Source of the DNA: Neisseriaceae bacterium HSC-16F19
GTDB lineage: Bacteria > Pseudomonadota > Gammaproteobacteria > Burkholderiales > Neisseriaceae
Direction of reading: 5' to 3'
Length of the DNA: 61,624 bases
NCBI RefSeq assembly: GCF_024171525.1
Contig: NZ_JALJZY010000015.1
Coordinates: 1 to 61,624 of the forward strand
Position 1 is the stretch's first letter; every line of letters begins with the position of its first letter. The position numbers and the translations under genes are program-made. Positions 36,806 through 44,934 of this stretch are shown here, piece after piece. The notes under the pieces were generated by a model. That model was given only the letters and a program-made list of their open reading frames with translations, did not search any database and was not told the origin of the DNA.

Positions 36806-37566
36806 GCGAATTCACCCACCACCGGCGCGTGGTCGCTGGGACGTTCCCAGCCGCGCGGCTCGGTATCAACATGGACTTGTTGCAGACGCGCCAGCAGTGG
36901 CGCACTCACCAAAATATGATCGATGCGCAGGCCGAGCTTGCGGCGGAACATATTCATGCGGTAGTCCCACCAGGTGTAATGGGCGCCATCCGGATGCAGA
37001 TGGCGCAGGCTGTCGGTGAGACCCAAATTGAGCAGGTTTTGAAACCATTGTCGCTCGGCACTGGAGCAATGGATTTTCTCGCGCCAGGCTTCCGGATCGT
37101 AGACGTCCAAATCGGTCGGTGCGATATTGAAATCGCCCAGCAGCGCCACTTGCCCGTATTCGGCCAGCGTGGCGCGCAGATAGTCGGTGAGGGCGGCAAA
37201 CCAGCGCTCTTTATAGGCGAATTTCTCGCTGCCCACGGCCTCGCCGTTGACGCAATACACGCACACCACGCGCACACCGTTCACAGTCGCGGCAATCACG
37301 CGTTTTTGTTCGTCGTCAAAACCGGGGATGCCGCAAACCACGTTTTCCAGCGGCGCGCGGCTGAGGATGGCCACGCCGTTATAGGTTTTCTGGCCGTACC
37401 AGGCTGCCTGAAAACCGGCCAGCTCGAAAGCGGCGCGCGGAAATTTGTCTTGGTCGAGCTTGAGTTCCTGCAAAACCAGCACATCGGGCTGGCGGTTGGC
37501 GAGCCAGTCGATGACTTGCGGCAGGCGGACATTGAGGGAGTTGACGTTCCAGGTGGCAATTTTCAT
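36802..37566 (-). CDS. xthA: Exodeoxyribonuclease III
   Basis: This 254-residue AP endonuclease of the EEP family has MKIATWNVNSLNVRLPQV, the metal-binding QELKLDQD, LLGDFNIAPTDLDVYDP and the catalytic RIDHILVS plus SDHAPVV. It cuts at abasic sites in base-excision repair. The ATG at 37566 is fixed by the conserved start. A Correia-like element begins 45 bases upstream (37611) and may contribute promoter sequence. Confidence 0.95.
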   Translation of the reverse strand: MKIATWNVNSLNVRLPQVIDWLANRQPDVLVLQELKLDQDKFPRAAFELAGFQAAWYGQKTYNGVAILSRAPLENVVCGIPGFDDEQKRVIAATVNGVRVVCVYCVNGEAVGSEKFAYKERWFAALTDYLRATLAEYGQVALLGDFNIAPTDLDVYDPEAWREKIHCSSAERQWFQNLLNLGLTDSLRHLHPDGAHYTWWDYRMNMFRRKLGLRIDHILVSAPLLARLQQVHVDTEPRGWERPSDHAPVVGEFA

Positions 37567-37610
37567 GGGAGAGGGCCGATTCACAACAAACCGCGCATTT
37601 TACGGGATTT

Positions 37611-37789
37611 TATAGTCGCATAAAATAAGAATGAGACGAGACAGCACGCCGCAGACAGTACAAATAGTACGGAACAGATTTTGTTGCCACTTTAGTGGCT
37701 TACAAAATCGTTCTCTTCGATCCTGGCGTGACCATAGGAAGTCCCTGTGGGACAGCAACGCTGTATCATTCTTATTTTAAATGACTATA
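37611..37789 (-). mobile_element. Correia-like element 2 (179 bp)
   Basis: It is bounded by TATAGTCGCATAAAATAAGA and the matching inverse ending ACTATA at 37789. The Correia core is inverted relative to element 1, with CAGTACAAATAGTACGGAAC and AAATCGTTCTCTTCG. It occupies most of the spacer between xthA and the M23 peptidase gene. Confidence 0.82.
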
Positions 37790-37802
37790 GTGCGTAAAAA
37801 CA

Positions 37803-37832
37803 TTTCAGGCAGCCTTTTAAGGCTGCCTGAAA
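37803..37832. terminator. Inverted uptake-sequence terminator after the M23 gene
   Basis: TTTCAGGCAGCC pairs with GGCTGCCTGAAA around a six-base loop. It lies just past the stop of the minus-strand M23 peptidase gene. Confidence 0.8.
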
Positions 37833-37854
37833 CTGTTTTGGAACATCAGAAAAA

Positions 37855-39195
37855 TCAATCCAACTGCGCCACGGTAATGGGCAGGTCGCGCACGGTGGCG
37901 AGGATATTGTCCAAATTGTGCTGTTCTTTCTTAAACTGCGCCAATTCCTGGGCATTGAGTTTTTTGCTGGGAATGGCCACGGTCACCGGGTTCACCGGCT
38001 GGCCGTTGATGCGCACTTCGTAATGCAGATGCGGGCCGGTAGAGCGGCCGGTGGAGCCGACATAGCCGATGACATCACCGGCTTTCACACGGCTGCCGAC
38101 ACCGAAGCGGCCGTAATTGCTCATATGGGCATAGAGGGTCTGCATATTGCCGTTGTGGCGCAAAACGATGGTGTGGCCGTAGCCGCCCTTATAGCCGGTT
38201 TCTTCCACCACACCTTCGGAAGGCGCCACAATGGGCGTGCCGGTGGGGGCGGCATAGTCGATGCCGGTATGCATTTTAATAGTGCGCAAAATGGGGTGGA
38301 AGCGCACACCGAAGGGAGAAGACACGCGCGCATTGCCCACCGGGCGGGATTCAAAGCCTTTTTTCACCGGCTGTCCGGCGGCGTCGTAATACTGGCCGCT
38401 GCCGTCTTCATCGCCGAAATAATAAGCTTGGTACACCTGGCCTTTGTGGGTGATTTCGGCGCCCAAAATCTCGCCGGTACCCAACTCCTGGCCGCGGAAA
38501 TACAGGCTGTTGTAGAGCAGGCGGATGGTGTCGCCGTCTTGCAGCTGGTTAATGTCCACTTTGTCGCTGAACAATTCGCTCAAAGACTCGCGCACTTCCA
38601 CCGGTACGCGGGCGCGTGCCAAGGCGCCGCGGGCGGAAGTGCGGATGACCACGGCCTTGAAGGTAGAGAGGGTTTCGGTTTCCACTTCGCCGATGTCGGC
38701 CAGCCATTCTTGACCGCTTTTGCGCAAGGCCACGAGGTTGTTGTCGCCGTTTTCGTCGTCGTTAAAGAATTGGATGTCGGTGAGGTCGCCCTGCGGATTC
38801 ACACGCACGCTGATGGTTTGGTTGGGTTTCAGACGCAGCAGGCGGGCGCTGATATTATTGTCTTTAATGACGTTTTGGATGTGGCGGTCGGCCACGCCGA
38901 GACGGGTGAGGATGGAAGTGAGGTTGTCACCGCTCTGCACCACTTCCTCACGCCAGAAGCTGCTGTTGCTGACTTGGCTTTCCAGCGCGATTTGCGGCAG
39001 ATTTTCCACCACTTTGCGTGCGGTATAGGTATTGTTTTCCGGCTGCGGTGCGGTAACCGCATAGGCAGTCATAATACTGGATACGGGAATGGCAATCGCC
39101 AGCACCGACCAGCGTATCGGTTTTTGGCGCCAAGCCTGGGGCAGGCGGCGCATGCGGGTGATGAGGGTACTTAATTTGCGGGTGTTGTGCTTCAT
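37855..39195 (-). CDS. Periplasmic M23 metallopeptidase (murein endopeptidase)
   Basis: This 446-residue protein has one membrane anchor (WSVLAIAIPVSSIMTAYAV, about 29-47), an OapA/LysM-like N-terminal part, and a C-terminal LytM domain. The zinc ligands are visible in MHTGIDYAAPTGTPI and HLHYEVRING, with the paired LYAHMSNYGRF. It should cut peptide cross-links. It corresponds to the Neisseria D,D-carboxypeptidase/endopeptidase type (Mpg-like), which has the same layout. It reads alone on the minus strand. Confidence 0.9.
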   Translation of the reverse strand: MKHNTRKLSTLITRMRRLPQAWRQKPIRWSVLAIAIPVSSIMTAYAVTAPQPENNTYTARKVVENLPQIALESQVSNSSFWREEVVQSGDNLTSILTRLGVADRHIQNVIKDNNISARLLRLKPNQTISVRVNPQGDLTDIQFFNDDENGDNNLVALRKSGQEWLADIGEVETETLSTFKAVVIRTSARGALARARVPVEVRESLSELFSDKVDINQLQDGDTIRLLYNSLYFRGQELGTGEILGAEITHKGQVYQAYYFGDEDGSGQYYDAAGQPVKKGFESRPVGNARVSSPFGVRFHPILRTIKMHTGIDYAAPTGTPIVAPSEGVVEETGYKGGYGHTIVLRHNGNMQTLYAHMSNYGRFGVGSRVKAGDVIGYVGSTGRSTGPHLHYEVRINGQPVNPVTVAIPSKKLNAQELAQFKKEQHNLDNILATVRDLPITVAQLD

Positions 39196-39278
39196 GCGTA
39201 TTTAAGTATTTGTGTCAATTCAAAAATAATCGGATTATAAATCAGTTTCGGCATAGAGCCGCACCGATTTTCGGTTTT

Positions 39279-40541
39279 TTACCCAGTGTTTGTTTGTGTT
39301 GGGGCGTGTTCGCGGGTGTCAGGTATACCGTTTTCGCGGGCCATAAAATCGGCCAGGCTCATATCCAAGGCGGCCAGATTCGGTTCCATAATATCTGCCA
39401 GGGTGCGGCCTATATTGTCATCGCCATGCGCTTGCGGGCGGTAGACAAACAGCTTGAACAACTCGGCCACATTGATGTGGCGGGTATTGGTTTTCAAAAT
39501 CCAGCCGTTATGGCTGTGCGCCAGATAACCGTGCCGCGCCAGCTGCTCCAGCAAATCGCCCAATTCGTCGTAACCCATATTGATGTGGGCACGGAAATGC
39601 TGGATTTTCAGGCTGCGGCCGCGCGCCTGCGCCTGGTCCAGCAGCAGCAAAATGGTCAGCACATCATCAAAGCGGCCGTTGTGGCCGGTGCTGCGGCGGA
39701 AGGCTTCGTCCTGCCAGTAAGACAGTGAGGCGGTGAGTACCGCACCGGCAATCAGAATCATCCACAACAGATTCAGCCACAGCAAAAACACCGGAATGGC
39801 GGCAAACGCACCATAAATCAGCTGGTAGCTGTTGAAATTGGCCACATAAACCGTAAAACCGCGGCGCACCGCTTCGAGCAACAGTGCCGTTACCAGCGCG
39901 CCAATCAGCGCATGGCGGGCGGGCACATAACGAAAGGGCACGATTTTGTACACAAAAAACAGCAGCAGGGTGATAAAGGCCGCGGATGAAACCGAAGTCA
40001 CCAATACACCCAACAACGGGAAATTCTGCTGCAAAGCCGAGTTTTTCAGCAACAGGCTCCACGCCGACATACCGAAACCGATGACCAGCGGCCCCAAGGT
40101 CAGCAAAGTCCAGTACACCAATACCCGCATCAGCAAAGGCCGCTGGCGGTTGACGCGCCAAATCTGATTAAAGGTGCGCTCGATGGTCTGGATGAGCATC
40201 AGCGAAGTCACCATCATGATGATGATGCCGATGGCGGTCAGATTGCTGGCCTGACGGCGGAATTCCAACAGATAATCGCCCACCACATCCGCACCCGCCG
40301 CCGGAATCAGCACCCCGGTGATAAAGCGGTTGAACTGTTCGGAAATATCGCCGAACATCGGAAACGCGGTAATCACCACCAGGGTCACGGTAAACAGCGG
40401 CACCAAAGCCAACAGTGTGGTAAAGGTGAGGCTGGCAGAAACTTGTGGTACATTCACCTCGTCAAAACGCTGCCACAGAAAACGGGCAAAGGCCGGTATG
40501 CGGTGTTGCAGCCAAGCGGCTTGGCGCATGCGTGCAAACAT
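39279..40541 (-). CDS. YihY/BrkB-family inner-membrane protein
   Basis: This 420-residue protein has six or so membrane helices in its first 290 residues, with VNVPQVSASLTFTTLLALVP and FNQIWRVNRQRPLLMRVLVYW typical of the YihY family. A soluble C-terminal domain resembling a winged helix follows (MGYDELGDLLEQLARHGYLA). The family has long been mislabelled as ribonuclease BN; its function is unclear. Single gene, minus strand. Confidence 0.87.
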   Translation of the reverse strand: MFARMRQAAWLQHRIPAFARFLWQRFDEVNVPQVSASLTFTTLLALVPLFTVTLVVITAFPMFGDISEQFNRFITGVLIPAAGADVVGDYLLEFRRQASNLTAIGIIIMMVTSLMLIQTIERTFNQIWRVNRQRPLLMRVLVYWTLLTLGPLVIGFGMSAWSLLLKNSALQQNFPLLGVLVTSVSSAAFITLLLFFVYKIVPFRYVPARHALIGALVTALLLEAVRRGFTVYVANFNSYQLIYGAFAAIPVFLLWLNLLWMILIAGAVLTASLSYWQDEAFRRSTGHNGRFDDVLTILLLLDQAQARGRSLKIQHFRAHINMGYDELGDLLEQLARHGYLAHSHNGWILKTNTRHINVAELFKLFVYRPQAHGDDNIGRTLADIMEPNLAALDMSLADFMARENGIPDTREHAPTQTNTG

Positions 40542-40666
40542 GGGTTTCCTTGTTGTGTGTTTGTTAAAGCAATTTCAATACCAAGCCGACCGAACAGCTT
40601 CAGGCAGCCTGATGCCTTATTTTAACGCAAATCAACCCCATTATTCAGAAAGGTGAAAACAGCAGT

Positions 40667-41269
40667 ATGAGCAGTTTGCCCATTTTGATTGTGTATTACA
40701 GTTTGAACGGCGGTACCCGCCTGTTGGCGCGCCACATCGCCGAAGGCGTGGACAGCGTGTCCGGCTGCGAGGCGCTGTTGCGTACCGTGCCCAAGGTTTC
40801 GGCGGTGTGCGAGGCGGTGGCCGCCGATGTGCCGGATGAAGGCTCGCCCTATGCCACTTTGGAAGAATTGCAAAACTGCGCCGCCCTGGCTTTGGGCAGT
40901 CCCACCCGCTTTGGCAATATGGCCGCACCGGTGAAATATTTTCTCGACGGCAGCAGTGCGCTGTGGCTTTCAGGCAGCCTGATTGGCAAACCGGCCTGCG
41001 TATTCACCAGCGGCAGCAGCCCGCACGGCGGCCAGGAAAGCACCCTGCTCTCAATGATGACCCCGCTGCTGCATCACGGCATGCTGATTTGTGGCCTGCC
41101 CTACAGCGAAGCGGGCTTGAGCCATACGACCGGCGGCGGCACGCCTTACGGCCCCAGCCATCTGGCCCGCCACGGCGAAAAAATTGCTCTGAGCGAACAC
41201 GAAAAACAACTGGCCTTCGCCCAAGGGCGGCGTTTGGCGCAGATGGCGGTAAAATTGATGAAGGACTGA
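40667..41269 (+). CDS. WrbA-like NAD(P)H:quinone oxidoreductase / flavodoxin-fold protein
   Basis: This 200-residue protein opens with ILIVYYSLNGGTRLLARHI, the FMN phosphate-binding loop, and has LALGSPTRFGNMAAPVKYFLD plus SSPHGGQESTLLSMMTPLLHHG, all typical of WrbA. It should reduce quinones by two electrons using FMN. The gene divergently faces the YihY gene. Assignment to the family is firm; the electron donor was not examined. Confidence 0.88.
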   Translation: MSSLPILIVYYSLNGGTRLLARHIAEGVDSVSGCEALLRTVPKVSAVCEAVAADVPDEGSPYATLEELQNCAALALGSPTRFGNMAAPVKYFLDGSSALWLSGSLIGKPACVFTSGSSPHGGQESTLLSMMTPLLHHGMLICGLPYSEAGLSHTTGGGTPYGPSHLARHGEKIALSEHEKQLAFAQGRRLAQMAVKLMKD

Positions 41270-41316
41270 TGCTGCTGCGAGCCGTGGTATTATGGCTGAG
41301 TATATGCAAATTAAGC

Positions 41317-41322
41317 TATAAT
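41317..41322 (+). promoter_or_regulatory. Likely -10 box before the roadblock-like gene
   Basis: A perfect TATAAT lies 74 bases upstream of the ATG at 41396. The -35 region is weak (GGCTGA at the expected spacing). Confidence 0.45.
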
Positions 41323-41395
41323 AGCCCCTGAAAGCTGATTCATTGAATACCCGCAGTTGCGGATTAAGAGAAAGATAAATATAAAGGAAGCAAGC

Positions 41396-41767
41396 ATGAG
41401 GTTTGACGGTTTGGTAGATACGTTATTGTCTGCCCGTGGTGCAATGGCTTGTGCCGTGGTAGATTATGAAAGCGGTATGCAGCTGGCAGGACGCAGCGAG
41501 AGCGGAATGGATGTAGATGCCTTGTCTGCCGGTTATACCGATGTAATCACAGCTGAAATTAAGGCCATGCAATTAATGTATGCAGAAAGTGGCGACGGAG
41601 ACAGTATTGAGGATATTTTGATTACCCTGAAGAACCAATATCATTTTATCCGACCCATGGAGAGTTATCCGGGTTTGTTTATATTTTTGGTGTTGGAGCG
41701 GGCAGGCGCCAATCTGGCTTTATCGCGTAAAGCAATGCGTGATGCAGATATGCAATTTGCCAGCTGA
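41396..41767 (+). CDS. Roadblock/LC7-like small protein
   Basis: This 123-residue soluble protein starts at the ATG at 41396, preceded by AAAGGAAG. The first strand-helix unit (LSARGAMACAVVDYESGM) and the later DILITLKNQYHFIRP and GLFIFLVLER segments fit the profilin-like roadblock fold found with bacterial small GTPases and in some motility modules. No GTPase partner is encoded next to it. It is more AT-rich than its neighbours. The fold is a sequence-pattern judgement and the function is unknown. Confidence 0.65.
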   Translation: MRFDGLVDTLLSARGAMACAVVDYESGMQLAGRSESGMDVDALSAGYTDVITAEIKAMQLMYAESGDGDSIEDILITLKNQYHFIRPMESYPGLFIFLVLERAGANLALSRKAMRDADMQFAS

Positions 41768-41789
41768 CAGACAATCCACATCATAAAGT

Positions 41790-41821
41790 AAAACGGCATG
41801 ATCTTAGACCATGCCGTTTTT
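41790..41821. terminator. Bidirectional terminator
   Basis: AAAACGGCATG pairs with CATGCCGTTTT around an eight-base loop, with A- and T-runs on the two sides. It lies between the convergent roadblock-like and lapB genes. Confidence 0.87.
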
Positions 41822-41841
41822 GCATTTTTGCTTGGAACAGA

Positions 41842-43023
41842 TTAAATCTCAATGCGGTTCGGGGTAAAGGTTTCCCATTTGTTGCAGGCGGGGCAGTGCC
41901 AGAAATAGGCTTGCGATTTGAAATGGCAGTGGCGGCAGCGGTACATCACCGCTTTCTGCATCTGGCGGCCGACCACGGCGCGCATCATGTCCATGTCGGC
42001 GCGGCGGGCGGGGTCGGTGTCGCCGATGTGCACGCCCAAGAGACGGTACACGCCGGCCAGGTCGGGTTTTTGGCGCACGAGTTCGGTCACGGTTTGTGCG
42101 GCCTGGGCTTCACCGTTGATGAGCAGCGATTTTTCATAAATCACATTGTGCAAATCCAGGTCGGGGAAGGTTTTGGCATAGCCCACCAAAACGGCCAAAC
42201 CGGCTTCGGCGCGTCCCAGCGCGTCGTAGGCATCGTAAAGACGCTCGGCGGCCATGCCGAGGTATTCGTGGTTTTGCTTTTCGATGGCGTGGCAGGCGTC
42301 GATGGCGTCCTGGTAACGGCCCTGCTTGTAGGCGGCATCGGCCAGAATCAGATTGGCGCGGGTGCATTTGCGGTTGACCGCCAGCGCCTCGCGCGCCAGG
42401 GCTTCGGCTTCTTCGGGGCGCGACTGAAACAGCGCGGTTTGGGCGCGTTCGCAATAAAACTGGGCGATTTCAAACTGATAGCTCTGGTCGCCGTGGCGCA
42501 GGGCTTGCGCCAGTTCGATGGCTTTTTCCCAATCGCGGTCCTGCTGGTAGATATTGAGCAGCATTTGCTGGGCGGCGCTCGCCATTTCGCTGTGTTGCAA
42601 TTCGAGGAAAATCTGTTCGGCGCGGTCCACCAGTCCGGCGGCCTGATAATCCTGTCCCAGCTCGAAGCGGGTTTGCGCCTGTTCCAAGCCGACGGTGTCG
42701 GGCGAGGAGAGCAGTTTCTGGTGCAGCACGATGGCTTTGTCGTTCTGGCCGCGCTGGCGGTAGAGCTTGCCCAGGGTGAGGCTGAGGCGGCGGGTTTCGG
42801 CGTCGTCCGCGCGTGCGGCTATGACTTCGGCCAAGTTGTCGGCGGCACGGCCGCTGTGTTTGTCCACCAGCGCATCCAGCGCGGTGTAGAAGCCGCCGGG
42901 TATGGATTTGGCCTGCTTGAGCACCGCTTTCATGTCTACGCGGGCGGCAAACCAGCCCATGGCGAAAAATACCGGCAGCAGGGCCACCGGTACCAGCCAC
43001 AACCACAGTTCGTTGGCTTCCAT
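41842..43023 (-). CDS. lapB: Lipopolysaccharide assembly protein B (LapB/YciM)
   Basis: This 393-residue protein has one N-terminal membrane helix (ELWLWLVPVALLPVFFAMGW), a chain of TPR repeats and a C-terminal rubredoxin-like zinc site (YRCRHCHFKS then WHCPACNKWE). LapB controls LpxC turnover and LPS assembly. The ATG at 43023 is one base past the stop of lapA, so the pair is coupled. An apparent longer N-terminus is a shadow of lapA. Confidence 0.93.
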   Translation of the reverse strand: MEANELWLWLVPVALLPVFFAMGWFAARVDMKAVLKQAKSIPGGFYTALDALVDKHSGRAADNLAEVIAARADDAETRRLSLTLGKLYRQRGQNDKAIVLHQKLLSSPDTVGLEQAQTRFELGQDYQAAGLVDRAEQIFLELQHSEMASAAQQMLLNIYQQDRDWEKAIELAQALRHGDQSYQFEIAQFYCERAQTALFQSRPEEAEALAREALAVNRKCTRANLILADAAYKQGRYQDAIDACHAIEKQNHEYLGMAAERLYDAYDALGRAEAGLAVLVGYAKTFPDLDLHNVIYEKSLLINGEAQAAQTVTELVRQKPDLAGVYRLLGVHIGDTDPARRADMDMMRAVVGRQMQKAVMYRCRHCHFKSQAYFWHCPACNKWETFTPNRIEI

Positions 43024-43024
43024 A

Positions 43025-43348
43025 TCACGAAGCCTTGTGCTGGTTCCCGGCTGCGGCCGGGGCGGGGCTGTCGTGGGCGGTGGCCTGTTCCAGGGCAATG
43101 CGGCCGCTCTTGCGCACTTCTTCGCGCAGGCGCACGGTTTCGTTGCGCAGGGTCAAGAGGCGGCGGAACATGGCCAGCATGCCGAACAGGGTGCCGATAA
43201 CGAAGAAACACAGCAGCAATACAATCAGCGGCAGTTCGATGCTTTCGCCGGGAATATAGCTAAAGTGCACGGGGGCGGTGTTGAAAACGGCAAGAATGAT
43301 GAGCAGCAACAGAATAATCAGTTTGATGATGCCGGAAAGCAAACGCAT
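43025..43348 (-). CDS. lapA: Lipopolysaccharide assembly protein A (LapA/DUF1049)
   Basis: This 107-residue protein has two membrane helices (LIILLLLIILAVFNTAPVHF and LPLIVLLLCFFVIGTLFGML) and a short cytoplasmic coiled tail with NETVRLREEV. This is the LapA layout, and its place directly before lapB supports the call. The longer open frame upstream belongs to a shadow of the next gene. Confidence 0.87.
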   Translation of the reverse strand: MRLLSGIIKLIILLLLIILAVFNTAPVHFSYIPGESIELPLIVLLLCFFVIGTLFGMLAMFRRLLTLRNETVRLREEVRKSGRIALEQATAHDSPAPAAAGNQHKAS

Positions 43349-43440
43349 TGCGGATTCCTTTGGATGGGTGTTTTGCAGGTGTAAGTTTAAACGATTTATA
43401 GGTTGAAAGCGACACACAGACTGCCTGAAAGCCGTGTCTG

Positions 43441-44127
43441 TCAATGCCCCGCCGCCGTCAAACCGAATACCTTGGCCAGCTGCCACAGCGCCCAGGCCGC
43501 CACGGTCAAACCGGCGATAAGGCGCACGGATTGGCGTTGCAGGTATTGCTTGAGCTGGGTGGCAAACCAACCCATGGCCAGCAGATTGGGCAGGGTGCCG
43601 AGGCCGAAGGCGGCCATATAGAGCGCGCCGTGGGCGGCATGGCCGCTGCCCAGGGCATACAGCGAGGCGCTGTACACCAGACCGCAGGGCAGCCAGCCCC
43701 ACAGCATGCCCACGCCGAGGCAGGCGCTGCGGCTCTGTATCGGCAACAGGCGCTTGAGCAGGGGATTGAGGCGGCGCCACACCGGCTTGCCTATGGCTTC
43801 GATGCGGCTGCCCACGGCGCTGATGCCGGCCAGATACAGGCCCAGCAAAAACAACAAGACATGGGCGGCGACAAACAACACCATTTGCAGGCTGCGGGTG
43901 TGGTCAAGCAGCATGCCGACTTGTCCGGCCAGGCCGAGCAGGGTGCCGATGAGCACATAGCTGCCGATGCGGCCCAGATTGAGCAGCAGCAGCAATTGCA
44001 GACGGCTGATGTGCGGCGGCAGTTGCAGGGCAAAGGCGCTGGAGAGGCCGCCGCACATACCCACGCAATGGCCGCCACCTAAAAATCCGATGGCGGCCAG
44101 AGACAGCAGGGAAACAATATCGGGCAT
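43441..44127 (-). CDS. TauE/UreH-like (DsbD_2-type) membrane protein
   Basis: This 228-residue protein has six membrane helices. The motif GGHCVGMCGG in helix 1 and WGWLPCGLVY in helix 4 are the paired cysteine motifs of the UreH/SafE-like family that includes copper transporters such as CcsZ, which feed cytochrome oxidase. The role in copper or sulfur export is inferred from the motif only. It follows the isochorismatase-like gene by three bases and is probably co-transcribed with it. Confidence 0.8.
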   Translation of the reverse strand: MPDIVSLLSLAAIGFLGGGHCVGMCGGLSSAFALQLPPHISRLQLLLLLNLGRIGSYVLIGTLLGLAGQVGMLLDHTRSLQMVLFVAAHVLLFLLGLYLAGISAVGSRIEAIGKPVWRRLNPLLKRLLPIQSRSACLGVGMLWGWLPCGLVYSASLYALGSGHAAHGALYMAAFGLGTLPNLLAMGWFATQLKQYLQRQSVRLIAGLTVAAWALWQLAKVFGLTAAGH

Positions 44128-44130
44128 AAC

Positions 44131-44688
44131 TTAGCGAATAAATTGGCGGTGTATGTCTTTGAATTGCGGATGGCGGGCGCTCGCCAGGCATTCAAAGGCC
44201 ACCATTTCTCCGTTGACGATGTGGCAGCCGTGCTGTTGCAGGCGTTGCAGGGCCAGGGCGGCGTCTTCTGCACGGCGCGAGCCCACGGCTTCGGCCACCA
44301 CAAAGACTTCGTAACCCTGTTGGCGCAAATCGAGTGCGGTTTGCAGCACGCACACATGCGCTTCGATACCGGCCACAATGATGTGCCGCGCCCCGCCCAA
44401 AACCGCGTCATTCAGGCAGCCTTCGCGCCAAACGGAAAAGTCCTGTTTGTGCACCGTCAGTGCGCGCGGGGCGGCGGCGGTAATGGCGGCATCGGTGGCG
44501 CCGATTTTATCGGCGCAATGTTCGGAAATCACCGTGGGAATATCGAGGGCATCGGCCAGGCGTGCCAGCCAGGCGGTGCGTTCGAGCACGCTGTCGGCAT
44601 TGTGGATGGCGGGCAAGAGGCGGCTTTGCACGTCGATAATCAATAAAGCGGCGTGGTCGGCATTGAGCAGCATGGTGTGTTTCTCCAA
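44131..44688 (-). CDS. Isochorismatase-like cysteine hydrolase
   Basis: This protein of about 185 residues has the family pattern ALLIIDVQSRLL at the start (catalytic Asp), a lysine in VHKQDFSVW and the cysteine in IVAGIEAHVCVLQTALDL. This is the YcaC-like branch with unknown physiological substrate. A second start at 44673 (MLLNADHAALL) is equally plausible. An uptake-sequence hairpin lies upstream. Confidence 0.87.
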   Translation of the reverse strand: MEKHTMLLNADHAALLIIDVQSRLLPAIHNADSVLERTAWLARLADALDIPTVISEHCADKIGATDAAITAAAPRALTVHKQDFSVWREGCLNDAVLGGARHIIVAGIEAHVCVLQTALDLRQQGYEVFVVAEAVGSRRAEDAALALQRLQQHGCHIVNGEMVAFECLASARHPQFKDIHRQFIR

Positions 44689-44716
44689 GGGTTTTTGTTT
44701 GTTGTTGTGGGTGGGT

Positions 44717-44745
44717 TTTCAGGCAGCCTTTGGGGCTGCCTGAAA
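44717..44745. terminator. Inverted uptake-sequence pair
   Basis: TTTCAGGCAGCC pairs with GGCTGCCTGAAA around a five-base loop in the spacer between slt and the isochorismatase-like gene. It is upstream of the latter on the minus strand and would end the slt transcript. Confidence 0.7.
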
Positions 44746-44819
44746 TTTTAAATGTCGTTATTTCCGCCTGAGCGCACTACTGTCCGGGGAAAATTTCTGA
44801 ATTACATCCGGCAGTGGCC

Positions 44820-44885
44820 GTAGGTTGGGTCGAAGACCCAACAGACTTCAAATCCCACGGATGTTGGGTTTACAACCCAACCTAC
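44820..44885. repeat. REP doublet, TTGGGT stem class
   Basis: The left half is GTAGG with TTGGGTCGAAGACCCAA. The right half is TTGGGTTTACAACCCAA with CCTAC. Stems match in class while their loops and inner bases differ (CGAAG against TTACAA). Confidence 0.78.
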
Positions 44886-44904
44886 GCCTGCTGCTTTGAC
44901 GAAC

Positions 44905-44928
44905 GTCGGATACAAGTATCCGACCTAC
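44905..44928 (-). repeat. Solitary REP, TCGGATT class
   Basis: GTCGGATACAAGTATCCGAC followed by CTAC; on the minus strand it begins GTAGG. It lies 20 bases from the TTGGGT doublet and 7 bases past the slt stop. Confidence 0.72.
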
Positions 44929-44934
44929 GGCTGC

